DNA of 21,144 nt from Scleroderma bovista (GCA_037178675.1 JAYMGJ010000455.1:1-21144), one strand, 5' to 3'; positions 1-8,874 are shown, counted from the first letter of the stretch. The notes: generated from the sequence alone by a model not told the origin. Made by a program: numbers and translations.

Positions 1-3000
1 GACGGTCAACCTTGGAGTCGAGGATCTCAGAGATCTCGAATTCCGGTTCACCATCTACCTCAACCGGCGGCGGAGGAGGCTGTATCCGGTCCGGTATGGT
101 GTTGGGTATGGCCGGTTCGAGTTGGGAGACATGGAAGACGGGGTGAACTGTGCGCATGGAATCTGGAAGACGGAGCGTAAAAGAGAGGGAGCCTACTTGC
201 ACGATGATAGTGTAGGGCCCCAGGTTCTTCTCTGATAGCTTTTTTGATGGTCGAGTGGACCGGAAGTACTTGGCTTTCACGTATACTTGATCGCCTACTT
301 TGAAGTCTGGTGCCGGAGTACGTTTGGCATCAGCTGGACCCTGGTAGCGAAGTTGCGCGTGGGCCATTTCTTCTCGAAGGTATTGGTGCAGCAACTCAAG
401 GTTGACTGCGTAGTCACGAGCCCGAGCTGAAGTCATGTCACGTTCTGGGTAGACAGAGATGTTAGGGTGGTAACCCTTGTTAGCAAAGAACGGAGAGACT
501 CCAGTGGTAGCACTTGGTGCATTGTTGTATGCGAACTCCGCCAGTGGGAGTAAGTCCGCCCAGTTGTCCTGCTGGTAGTTGCAGTAGATCTGGAGGTACT
601 GTTCAAGGGTCTGGTTAGACCGCTCTGTCTGGCCATCGCCCTCCGGGTGGTAACCGGAGGTGAAATGGAGGCGCATGTCGAGGGCCTTTCCGAGTGACTG
701 GAAGAAGTGCGAGACGAACTCGGTACCGCAATCTGAGGTGACGTGGGCAGGGACACCGTGCTTGGATAACACGTGGAGTAAGAAGAGCTTTGCAAGCTCC
801 GGGCTAGTGATGGTGTCGTGAGTAGGGATGAAGATGGCTTGTTTAGAAAGCCAGTCTACTATGACCAGGATGGCGGTAAAGCCAGTAGATGAAGGGAGTT
901 GCTCTATGAAGTCCATTGAGATGGAGTTCCAAGGCTTCTCTGCTACAGGGAGCTGTTTCAGCAACCCGTAGGGTCTATGGCGTGGTGTCTTAGCTCTTGC
1001 GCAGGAGGTACAGGACCGGACGTAGTCTTTGACGAAGGTCCTGAGACCAGGCCAAGTATACTCACGCCGGATTAGTTCTAGAGTCCGGTTTTGCCCAAAG
1101 TGACCAGCGAGTGGGTGATCGTGTTGATACCGGAGTACCCGGAGACGGAGGTCATCCAAGTCCGGTACGTATATGCGACCGTCTAGTCGAAGGAATCCAG
1201 CCTCGTCTGTGGACCAATGAGAGTCCGGTGGATCTGCGAGGTGGACCTGGGCAATGGGGTCAGAGGGTAGTGCAGAGAGGATGTCGCTATGGAGTGTTTC
1301 CACGTCCATGATCGCGACTGCATGGAGGACCGGAAACTCTAGGTAAGTAGCGCGGAGAGAATTAGAGAGCTGTTCTTGAGTGAACACCGGCCGGAAATTT
1401 TGGGGGTTAACCCGGGCGTAGCCACTATCCCCCTCTTTGGGGTAGACGTCCCATCGTCTAGTGAGAGCGTCCGGCTTGGCACCGAGTTTTCCGGGGCGGA
1501 AACGAATGACAAGATTAAATTGAGAGAGAAATTCAGACCACTGGGCTTGCCGGCGGGACAGTACTTTTGAGGTGGAGAAATACTCTAGGTTCTTGTGGTC
1601 CATGATGACGTCAATAGGGGAGGCGGAGCCTTCGAGGTAATGGCGCCAGTTCTGGAATGCTTCGAAAATAGCAAGCAATTCCTTATCGTGGGTGTCGTAG
1701 TTCAACTCCAGAGCAGTCAAGGTCCGGGAGTAGTACGCGACCGGACAGATCTCTCCGTCGGCGCAGGTAATGGACAAGATGCCAGCGACGGCGTAGTCGG
1801 AGGCGTTGGTTTCCACGATGATAGGGGTGTCTGGAATAAAATGAGTGAGGATAGGTGCGGTGGTGAAGGCATGCTTCAGAGCATTGAAGGAGCGTCGACA
1901 GTCGTCGGAGAAATTCCAAGGAGCATCTTTCTGGGTGAGCCGGGTGAGAGGGACCACAATGTCAGAGTAGTTGAAGATAAACCGGTGGTAGAAATTGGCA
2001 AATCCCAAGAAGGACTGGATGTCCTTAACCTTTCGAGGTTCAGGCCAGTCGGAGATAGTTTGGATCTTGTCCGGAGACATAGTCAAACCGTCCGGAGAGA
2101 GGCAATAGCCAAGGTACTCTACCGAGTCCGAGTGGAACTCACACTTCTCCGGTTTGGCGAAGAGGCCATGTAACCGGAGTCGGCGGAGAACTTCCCGGAC
2201 ATGCTGCTGGTGGGACTCCATATCCTCAGAGTAGATGAGGATGTCGTCGAGGTACACAACGACGCAGACATCCAGCATGTCAGCAAAGATGGTGTTGACA
2301 AAGCGCTGGAAGGCTGCTGGGGCATTAGTGAGGCCAAAGGGCATGACTAACCACTCGTAAGACCCATAGCGCGTACGGAAGGCGGTCTTCCGCTCATCGC
2401 CCGGAGTAATCCGGACTAGATGGTACGCGTGCCGGAGGTCAATCTTTGAGTAGATCTTAGCACGGCTAGGGGAGTCTAATAGATCAGAGATTAGGGGGAG
2501 TGGATAGCGATCCTTTTTGGTGATTTTGTTTAGGCCTCGGAAGTCAACGCAGAGGCGGAGTGAGCCGTCCTTCTTCTTTACGAAGAGGACCGGAGCAGCA
2601 TGGGAGGAAGTGGTAGGACGAATGAAACCTGTATTAAGATTCTCATTGATGAAAGTCCGGAGAGCAGAGAGCTCGACCGGAGACAGTGAATAGAGAGTTC
2701 CCAAAGGTGGAGAGGTACCTTCTTCAAGGTCGATCTTCAAGTCGTAGTCACGATGCGGGGGAAGTTCAGAGGCCTTCACCTTGCTGAACACATCCGCATA
2801 ATCGCGATACTCCGGAGGAACTATGTCCAAGTCCGGCAGCGTAGAGGCGGAGGAAGAACGAGCCTTTGCTGTGTCAGAAGGACGCAGCTGAAGTTGGTAT
2901 TTGGTGGATCCCTCTAATTTGCACGCACGCACGAATGCGGCTGCATTTATCAGAGAGATGTGCTGAGGGGTGCAAACCGGAGTGTCGACAGATGGCGCGA

Positions 3001-3550
3001 GGCTGGGGTCAGATTGGCCAGAGAGGCTGGAGACAGGGTTACCGGACTGAACCGGAGAGGGGGTCGACAGGGGCGCTAGCAAACTTGGTGCAGGGGTCCG
3101 TAAAGTTAAACTGCTCAGTACCCAGTCAATCAACGGATTGTAGCGGGTGAGCCAGTTATGTCCAAGGACAATCGAGCATTCAGAGTCTAACGGAGTGAGG
3201 TAGAAGGTCATAGGGGTGACATCACCGGATGCGGGGAATTTCACTGATAGATCGACGGCTTGAGTAATTACAAAATTCGATGTACTGTCAAAGAGCCGGA
3301 GTACAATCGGGGGAACGGAGTATGTGGAGAGAGAGTGTCCGAGAGCATATTTGGTATCTACAAAACAGTGCATGGAACCGGAGTCCACAAGCGCACGGAG
3401 TTCTGGTAAATCGTAAGACAAAAGGAAAACATGGGGCATAAGAGAATTAGGGTCATAAAGAGCGGATGCGTTGAGGCGAGCCTCCTTGGGTGCACTTCCG
3501 GAGTCAACGCAGCTCGCCGGTTGTGCGGAGGGCCGGGAGCTGCTTACTCT
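1..3550 (-). CDS. pol: Pol polyprotein of copy 1: protease, RT, RNase H, integrase (partial, -1 frame)
   Basis: The pol frame has no stop from the slippery site to the window edge. It is read in the -1 frame after gag; the first AUG in frame is at 3439, and residue numbers count from it. Aspartic protease motif VDSG is near residue 18. RT has KIDLRHAYH with D334 and YLDD with D398/D399. Next comes an RNase H domain, whose expected motif ETDASD reads ETNASD, so the first catalytic Asp is Asn at residue 545. Integrase shows an HHCC finger (HPLAGH, then CTSC) and D,D-E positions MDFIEQLP, SDCGTEF and DGQTER; copy 2 has SDRGTEF, so the Arg after the catalytic Asp is Cys here. The last residues in the window (VDGELEFEISEIL) begin the chromodomain. 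The open frame suggests recent activity, but the RNase H change makes this copy doubtful as an autonomous element. Confidence 0.93.
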
Positions 3551-3556
3551 TTTTTT
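3509..3556 (-). promoter_or_regulatory. Programmed -1 ribosomal frameshift site (gag to pol), copy 1
   Basis: Read on the minus strand, gag ends CCA-AAA-AAA-GAG-TAA. The seven A residues (3550-3556) form the slippery heptamer A-AAA-AAA in the correct 0 frame. A 6-nt spacer (GAGTAA, which includes the gag stop) is followed by a stem-loop. Its outer stem is GCAGCTC with GAGCTGC (7 bp, 3537-3543 with 3509-3515), continued by CCGG with CCGG (4 bp, 3533-3536 with 3517-3520) after a one-base bulge, closing a 12-nt loop. After slippage the -1 frame is open straight into the protease. The same arrangement is kept in copy 2. Confidence 0.88.
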
Positions 3557-4989
3557 GGCTCGGAGTTGGCACCCGAGTTAGTAGAGTCCGTCTTACCGGA
3601 CTCAGCAGCGATGGCCGCAGCGCAAGCTTTGGCCTTTTTGGTCTTCTTTGGACAATTGTCCACGAAGTGACCAGTACCTCTGCAGAACATGCAGAGGTTG
3701 TTGTCCAGACGCCTTTTGCGCTCGTCTGTGGTTAGCTTCCCATCCTTACCAAGCTTGTTGGTTAAGTCCAGTCTGGAACCGGAGGAGGACTGGTTGTTGG
3801 TTGTTTTGGACGAGCCAGAGTTGGCAGAGCTGGGGGAGTTTCCGGTCTTGGATTGCTCCTGACCGGAGTTAGATGAGTTGCCTCTGGAGTTGGAGGGCTT
3901 AGTGGGGGACGAGGTGGGTTGGCTCTTTGTGGTGCGAGAGATCTCGTCTTTGCGCTCCCAATAGCGCGTGTTGATCTCCTGACAAAGAGCCCTCAACCCA
4001 TGCAGAGTCAGGGGTTTCCTGACTTGAGCGATTTCGTCCTTGAGACGATCCGGGAGACCAGAGTAAAACAGGCGGCGGAGCGCGCCATCCCCGTAGTCCT
4101 GGACCTGCGAGGCGAGTCGGTTGAAGTCTACTATATACCGCGTAACACGGTGAGCATCCTTCATCCGGAGATGCTCGAGCTGATGTTCAGCATCAGCGAT
4201 GGGGTCGTGAGGTCCAAAGGTGCTCTGGAGCTCAGCGACGAAGTGGACCCAGCTGTCCATCCATCGCGGGCGGTTAGCCGGATCACTGGAGTTGAGGAGG
4301 TCCGGTTCAAACCATTCCAGAGTCATACCTTTTAGATAGGACTGGGCGAACGTTACCCTTGCCCTATCTTGACGGAACACCTTGGCACGATCCTGGAAGC
4401 ACAGTTCGCACTGGACCAAGAAGGTCCTGAGTTTTTTGGGGTCCATACCATCGAAGGTGTCCGGTTCACGGACTTTGGCACGGGAGGAGGAGGACTTGTT
4501 GGTCCGGCGGGAAGAGCGGGAGAGGCGATTGATGGCGATGGCTAGATTGTGGAAAACAGCTAGACCAGGGTCTAGCTCTTCCGGGGTGTCGACAAACTCG
4601 TTGTTGTCGTTGTTGTCGTTGTCACCATCTCCAGGGTCGTCCGGATCACCTCCGGGACCATCCTCAGGGCTGAACCATTGGAATCGACCGGGTTCGTGAC
4701 GCTCCGGGGTGGAGTTGCGATGGTAGGGGAAGCCGTCACCGGGAATGGATCCACGGTGACCAGGGTCTGCAGAATCATGAAGGCTCTGAGACGCAGCGTC
4801 GCGACACGGAGTCATCGACACTACTGGGCTTCGAGCTGTGAAACTCCTAAATTGGCTTACAGAAGCCGGAGGTTGCCTGCAGTTAGACAGGGCTTGTTGG
4901 GCGGCGGATAGGTGGAGGTTGTCTACTGCACCTGCTTCCTCAGCAAGTGCTGCAGCGGTACGAGCACGAGAACACGTAGTCATGGTCAT
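3544..4989 (-). CDS. gag: Gag, copy 1 (capsid and CCHC zinc knuckle)
   Basis: A 481-aa structural protein of the retrotransposon particle, which binds and packages genomic RNA in the cytoplasm. The N-terminal third is rich in Asp, Asn and Pro (an acidic DN run near residues 121-131). The middle has the Retrotrans_gag/capsid-like segment, including SYLKGMTLEWFEPDLLN and WVHFVAELQSTFG. A Ser/Asn/Thr/Lys-rich linker leads to one CCHC zinc knuckle, CMFCRGTGHFVDNC (about residues 433-446). The start chosen is the first AUG after the 5' LTR, 70 nt inside the element, and the same MTMTTCSRA start is seen in copy 2. It ends at TAA directly after the slippery run, so most ribosomes should release Gag and a minority continue into Pol. 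The frame is intact, whereas copy 2 carries at least three stops and a frameshift. Confidence 0.94.
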   Translation of the reverse strand: MTMTTCSRARTAAALAEEAGAVDNLHLSAAQQALSNCRQPPASVSQFRSFTARSPVVSMTPCRDAASQSLHDSADPGHRGSIPGDGFPYHRNSTPERHEPGRFQWFSPEDGPGGDPDDPGDGDNDNNDNNEFVDTPEELDPGLAVFHNLAIAINRLSRSSRRTNKSSSSRAKVREPDTFDGMDPKKLRTFLVQCELCFQDRAKVFRQDRARVTFAQSYLKGMTLEWFEPDLLNSSDPANRPRWMDSWVHFVAELQSTFGPHDPIADAEHQLEHLRMKDAHRVTRYIVDFNRLASQVQDYGDGALRRLFYSGLPDRLKDEIAQVRKPLTLHGLRALCQEINTRYWERKDEISRTTKSQPTSSPTKPSNSRGNSSNSGQEQSKTGNSPSSANSGSSKTTNNQSSSGSRLDLTNKLGKDGKLTTDERKRRLDNNLCMFCRGTGHFVDNCPKKTKKAKACAAAIAAESGKTDSTNSGANSEPKKE

Positions 4990-5047
4990 AAGAGATAGAA
5001 ACTAGTTTTGCGTACGAGGTATGGAACAGTGAACCCACACAAGTGCG

Positions 5048-5057
5048 AGTCTGAAAT
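5048..5057 (-). promoter_or_regulatory. Putative self-priming primer-binding site, copy 1
   Basis: Two bases inside the 5' LTR boundary the minus strand reads ATTTCAGACT. This is the exact reverse complement of AGTCTGAAAT, which sits at the inferred transcription start within the LTR (5289-5298). No TGG, the usual start of a tRNA-primed site, adjoins the LTR. The arrangement resembles the self-primed Tf1/sushi elements, whose RNA 5' end folds back to prime first-strand synthesis. The inference is strengthened by the identical pairing in copy 2. Confidence 0.65.
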
Positions 5058-5288
5058 ACTGTCAAGTCCGGGTCTACTCCGGTAGGGGGTCTGGTCAGGT
5101 CCGGACGGAAACGGACGAAGGGAGAGGGCAGAGGGCTGGACAAGGGATTAGTCCGGCCGGAGTTGGTGACCGTTTGGATTCAACGACTAAGGACAACGAG
5201 CGTTGATCCCTTGCGTAGGTTCCGGTCAAGAAGGGGAGACAGAGACAGAGACAGAGACGGGCAAGATCAGGAGTAGAGGCTATGGTTG

Positions 5289-5332
5289 ATTTCAGACTGA
5301 GACTATACAGAATAAACTACGGAGTACTTATA
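5289..5332 (-). promoter_or_regulatory. LTR core promoter, copy 1 (TATA and initiator)
   Basis: On the minus strand TATAAGTA starts at 5332 and is followed 34 nt later by CTCAGTCTG, an initiator-like TCAGTC with its A at 5298. The same pair is kept at 33 nt in the other two LTRs, although the sequence between has diverged. This places the U3/R boundary at 5298 and makes AGTCTGAAAT the predicted RNA 5' end. Confidence 0.7.
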
Positions 5333-5417
5333 CTAAGTAGAAACTAGGGTCAAGTACATACGGTGACAAGTAAACAATCTAATAGTGGACAAGGAATGAC
5401 CAGAGTTAGGACTAGGT

Positions 5418-5478
5418 CAGGTCCAGTGAAAATAACATCAGGTCCGATGAAAATACAGCAGGTCCAGTGAAAATACTA
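5418..5478. repeat. Triplicated ~20-bp U3 motif
   Basis: Three tandem units of the form CAGGTCC(AG/GA)TGAAAATA start at 5418, 5439 and 5459. The LTRs of copy 2 hold only one unit (CAGGTCCGGTGAAAATG). The repeats explain much of the extra length of this LTR and lie in U3, upstream of the TATA box, where tandem enhancer-like units are common. Confidence 0.8.
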
Positions 5479-5703
5479 CAAGGTATGAGATATAAACAGA
5501 GCACGGAGAACTCACGGTACTACAGGGTTGACGGAGAAGTGAAGTAACGACTGGATAGGGATTAATGCAAAGGGTCGCACTTAGCGGAAGAGTATGTGCG
5601 CATCCGGGACCGGAGTGCCATGCAGAGGTCCGGAGTTGAGCTGTAGTGCTGCGATGCGACTGGAGTAACCGGGTATGATCCGGAGTTGGACATGGTCGTA
5701 ACA

Positions 5704-6085
5704 TATCCCCTGACTTTCAAGCCCAATGTTAGCCCCTAACTCAAGCGAATATGTGAATCCAGATGTGTTGACAATACAATTGACAACCTTGTATGTCTTT
5801 CTCATCTGGCTATCATATCAGCCTATTCCATTAATAAACTTACTGAAAATTACACACTCTTTGCCACTTCTCTTTGCATGCTCTAGAAGTCTTGGGTCCC
5901 CCTTTGACAGGGATGGGGAGCTGAGTAGCAATGGTATTCCAGAACACTGCTTTGAAATTGAGGCCATCACCAGCAGAAGGTTTGTGGGCAACAACCAGAT
6001 CAAGAAGTATATCCATATCCACAGCCAACCACGATACTTGAGGGATCAAAGTGTCCAATTTGCTCTTGGAGGATTTATGAACCAT
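5704..6085 (-). pseudogene. Myb/SANT-like protein gene, truncated by the copy 1 LTR
   Basis: The N-terminal part of a fungal Myb/SANT-like DNA-binding protein of the kind often encoded next to PIF/Harbinger transposases. Exon 1 (6085-5858, 76 codons) includes DLVVAHKPSAGDGLNF and ends ACKEKWQR. A 52-bp intron (5806-5857, GTGTGT...CCAG, branch CTGAT) joins it to RKTYKVVNCIVNTSGFTYS, which is family-like. The intron sits where the Myb gene of the complete Harbinger at 12186-15267 has its first intron, so the two genes are homologous. At 5703 the frame enters the retrotransposon LTR and runs on for 41 foreign codons to a stop at 5581. The remainder of the gene, and perhaps its transposase partner, should lie left of copy 1, outside the window. 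Start chosen: first AUG upstream of the conserved domain. An in-frame readthrough product is possible but unlikely to work. Confidence 0.75.
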
Positions 6086-8197
6086 AATGACGCTGATGCA
6101 CTTCAGGCAGTGGTGAGCAGATCAGAGTTAAAACTCTGCTAGAACACTGCAGCTTATGTCATGGACACTGTGGTTTTTTGTTGTGGTTTTTCACTGAGGT
6201 TTTTGCAGTGACTCCACACCCGAACTAGCTCTTACTCACCCTACATGATGGATTCATCTGGTGTGTTGAAAGGTGAAGTTAATTCACTGATCACCATATA
6301 GATCCATGGCACATGTAATTTGATAAGTTGGTGTGGAACATGTGTTCCACATATAAGCTATTGATTTCTTGTTCATTCTAACAGCAATTCATCAGACATT
6401 TTAATTCCACAGACTAAGTACCCCATTGCAAGTGGTTGCAGATTACAAGGGCACCATAACCCTGAGTACATATGGTTCAATGGCACAGAGGTCACATTGC
6501 AAGCCAGCTATAGCTCATGTCCATTTGGTAGGTTCAAATTACAAACCCCCGGTCATAATCTAATCAAATGATACAAGAATCACCAATGTCTCCACTGTGC
6601 CATATCCCACTGGTATGCATACAATATTCCACACCCAATTCCTCGGTGTCAACATGTAGTTGGGTACCCAAGGTGCTGAGAATGCACAGTTTCACTATAA
6701 ATGAGCCCACAGCTAGGAATGGAACCACCAGATATGTGTTAGTTTGACAAGTTACAGTAGCATATATAGGTATCATGGATCAGACACCCCTCAGGGATGT
6801 TGGGGCTGGGCTGCTTGCAGTGGTACAAGACTCATCAGCAAATCGTGAGTTTGCTTGACAGCACTTGAGCTACTTAGTGGCACCTGTCAAGCATGTAAGT
6901 AATTTAAGTACATTAAGCAGACAAATTGCTAATCATGTCAAGCATGCACAAAGACTGCAAAGTAACTGTTAAGTAGATTGAGTAGTAGGATAAGTAACTA
7001 AAGCAATACAAGCTGAGAGCAATGAGACTTAGCAAAATTTGTGGGGAGTATGTGATTATGTCAGCATGTTAAACTTTTCCTCACCCAATGATGTCAACCA
7101 TGATGACAATGACAATGACCAATGCCCACGACCGCCCTTATGTGCACCTCCAGCATGCTCAGGTACGTTCCATGTATTTAAAGTCTTGTTTTACTGTTCT
7201 GACACTATCTGACTCCTGTAGGTGTTCACAACAGCAATTAGCACCCCCATCAGTGCCGACCATAACCAGGGCCACAACCAACGAGATGTCAACACCATTA
7301 ATGTTGACCATCCCCATCTCCACTGCAAGTGCAACAGCGACGACGACCAGTGCCATGCTAGGCTCTAACACTGACTGTTTGCTTCAGCTCCATACCCCCG
7401 ATGCACCTGCACCTGCAGTGAACTCTCCCATGCACATGCAGGCTCCTGTGTCGTCCTCACAGAATGGCTGCTCCCTGAGCAGCGTGTACTGCAATTGCAC
7501 CCATATTAAGCAAGGTGTCCAAGGCTTTTTCTTTTTCTTTTTTTTCTTTCCCTATCAAAGACTCATCTGGAAACAACCCAGCTCATCATGAGTTGTAAAC
7601 ATGACTCTGCTGCACACCTGACCTGTCTTTCGGACATACCCATTGAGTTGACAGTGAGGCGCGTGCAAGACCTGAAACAGCCAGACGCTGCCACCACCAG
7701 TGCCAATGACACAGATGATGAGACCCACCAGTACTGATGACAACAACAATGCCCAGCCAACACTAACAGTAACGACACCCATTAGTACTGATGACAACAC
7801 CAGCGACAATGCCAACGATCCCACCATCTGCCAATGACAATGACCAACTACTAATGCTGACAACACCAACGACCCCACCACCATCACATTGAATCCCGAT
7901 GTTGACCTACCCTAGTGTTCCCATTCGTATTGATTCATTCTATTATATTCATCTACTGCTTGTCATATTTATATCTGCTACTTGTAGTACTTTAATACTA
8001 GTACTTGCAATCTGCTTATTCAAGAGTGATGAAATGAGCATGCAAGTCACCTGTGATTCAAGTGTGAAAAAAGTAGGGACTAAGTGAGTCATAAGCAGAA
8101 AATAAGTGGATTAAGCACGGATTAAGCAGATGTTAAGCATAGAGATCTACTTATCCAAGTGTTGTGCTGCTTATCCGTCACCTTAGGCACCAGTTCT
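6086..8197. other. AT-rich region with decayed fragments, no intact gene
   Basis: No convincing complete gene is seen. The plus strand holds possible coding scraps: a short frame from 6774 (MDQTPLRDVGAGLLAVVQ) broken by TGA, followed by a strong donor GTAAGT at 6895, and a small two-exon possibility at about 7101-7368 whose putative 59-bp intron is 7163-7221 (GTACGT...TGTAG). Sequence from 7090 to 7900 is an imperfect low-complexity repeat rich in ACCA/GACAA codons (Asn, Asp, Thr). A T/C-rich tract lies at 7525-7553. Motifs TAAGCA/TGCTTA and TAAGTA cluster at about 6890-7000 and 8010-8175, as subterminal repeats of DNA transposons do. The best reading is the remains of one or more old DNA transposons. 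Confidence 0.4.
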
Positions 8198-8273
8198 CAG
8201 TGGCAATGGAGGTCTCTCAGATGGGGTTTTTATGTTGTGAGAAACCCATCTGAGAGACCAACCATCCGCACTG
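8198..8273. repeat. 76-bp palindromic fold-back, hAT-like ends
   Basis: Both ends begin CAGTG (CAGTGGCAATGG on the plus strand, CAGTGCGGATGG on the minus strand). They continue into a nearly perfect inverted repeat, GGTCTCTCAGATGGG, with an 18-bp stem (8211-8229 with 8242-8259, one bulged G) and a loop of about 12 nt. CAGTGGCGG-like ends are typical of hAT elements, but no 8-bp target duplication is visible beside it. It could be a minimal MITE or a structured RNA or cruciform-forming sequence. Confidence 0.45.
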
Positions 8274-8709
8274 GGATTTGCCGCTCCTATTCGGCTAGTC
8301 CCGAATAGTGTTCACTTTGTCAGCTTCACACTGGCATGGCCTCTATGATCACTCTAGACCCTCCGCCAAGGCTCATCTGAGCCTCCTTGGCTTCTTGATT
8401 TTTATTAATTGTTGTTCACCGCTCTAGGTAAGATTACATAAGCGCTAAAAGCGCTACTACTCCCAAAACACGACCGCATTTGGTCAATACCAGAACTGCA
8501 ATATTCCCACCCTCCTTGTGAGCCTCCTCTGCCTTCCTGTGCCCCATCCCTGGTCCCCATGTACTGTACATATTATTATATATGTTATATAAGTATATAA
8601 GCCCATAATTGGAACCTCAAATGAGTGTGCCAGAGGCTCTGGATGGTTGGAAAAATAGTTAGGGGTAAAAGCAAAAAAGGCTTCACATTTTTGATACATT
8701 GGACATATA
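8274..8709. other. Hairpin-rich stretch without a gene
   Basis: Three further inverted repeats follow the fold-back: CTATTCGG/CCGAATAG with a 6-nt loop (8287-8308), an imperfect palindrome around AGGCTCATCTGAGCCT (8366-8390), and AGCGCTAAAAGCGCT (8441-8455). An AT-rich run lies near 8570-8600. A minus-strand frame of 114 aa (8484-8828) extends from the adjoining inverted-repeat arm into this stretch; I do not recognise its product. The stretch may include the outer part of the left inverted-repeat arm, whose counterpart would lie beyond the right window edge. Confidence 0.4.
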
Positions 8710-8869
8710 CACTTCTGAATTACATCCCCTTCAAGGGGCCATATGTACTTACAACATATACCAAGCACATTTGATGGGGTGGAGCCTCTGAAGTGCTGTG
8801 TCACATTCTCATCCTCCTGGTACAACACCCTGTGAGGCTCTTACTGTGAGTGTTGGTACTTTTGGGATG
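8710..8869. repeat. Left arm of large inverted repeat, outer part
   Basis: These 160 bp are an exact reverse complement of 20985-21144. The arm is interrupted by copy 2 immediately after the target duplication GTTTG and resumes at 20062. The arm may extend further left, because its partner is cut by the window edge. Confidence 0.95.
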
Positions 8870-8874
8870 GTTTG
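8870..8874. repeat. Target-site duplication GTTTG (left) of copy 2
   Basis: GTTTG directly precedes the left LTR and recurs directly after the right LTR (20057-20061). The uninterrupted right arm has a single copy (CAAAC at 20980-20984), which confirms a 5-bp duplication made by integrase. Confidence 0.95.

Larger units (their letters stand above)
1..5703 (-). mobile_element. Ty3/gypsy chromovirus, copy 1 (5' part, runs off left edge)
   Basis: A long terminal repeat retrotransposon on the minus strand. From right to left it has a 5' LTR (5060-5703), a primer-binding site, gag (3544-4989), a frameshift site and pol (protease, reverse transcriptase, RNase H, integrase). The first bases of the window already encode the start of the chromodomain, so about 2.5 kb including the 3' LTR lies outside. 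It belongs to the same family as copy 2 at 8875-20056, but the LTR is longer (644 against about 600 bp) and both proteins differ at many positions, so it is a separate subfamily or lineage. The reading frames are uninterrupted, unlike copy 2, but some catalytic residues are changed. Its right end lies inside a Myb/SANT gene (5704-6085). The target duplication cannot be checked because the left end is absent. Confidence 0.95.
5060..5703 (-). repeat. 5' LTR of copy 1
   Basis: The LTR begins TGTTACGACC and ends GACTTGACA on the minus strand (TG...CA). It aligns throughout with LTRs 8875-9473 and 19452-20056 but is about 40 bp longer and clearly diverged. It contains a (GAGACA)n tract near 5239-5260, a TATA box with probable start site, and a triplicated 20-bp motif in U3. 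From the inferred start site, U3 is about 405 bp (5299-5703) and R plus U5 about 239 bp (5060-5298). Confidence 0.93.

Noticed and set aside
1595..2173. Plus-strand open frame of 192 aa inside pol of copy 1
   Set aside because: It is the antisense shadow of the RT/RNase H region. A similar shadow occurs at 16135-16563 in copy 2, with no domain and no promoter.
3919..4335. Plus-strand frame of 138 aa inside gag
   Set aside because: It lies opposite the capsid-coding part of gag and simply reflects its codon use.
5020..5040. TGGGTTCAC on the minus strand as a tRNA-type primer-binding site
   Set aside because: It lies more than 20 nt from the LTR boundary. Usual sites lie within a few bases, and the self-complementary site at 5048-5057 fits better.
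5726..6142. Plus-strand frame of 138 aa
   Set aside because: It overlaps the Myb/SANT relic on the minus strand, which has domain motifs and a proper intron.
7088..7591. Plus-strand frame of 167 aa
   Set aside because: It runs through a likely 59-bp intron and a T/C tract, and its composition follows the simple repeat. At most a short relic is present.
7555..7887. Minus-strand frame of 110 aa, hydrophobic, resembling a membrane protein
   Set aside because: It is the antisense reading of a low-complexity ACCA/GACAA repeat. The Val/Leu/Ser richness is a by-product and no complete topology or start context supports it.
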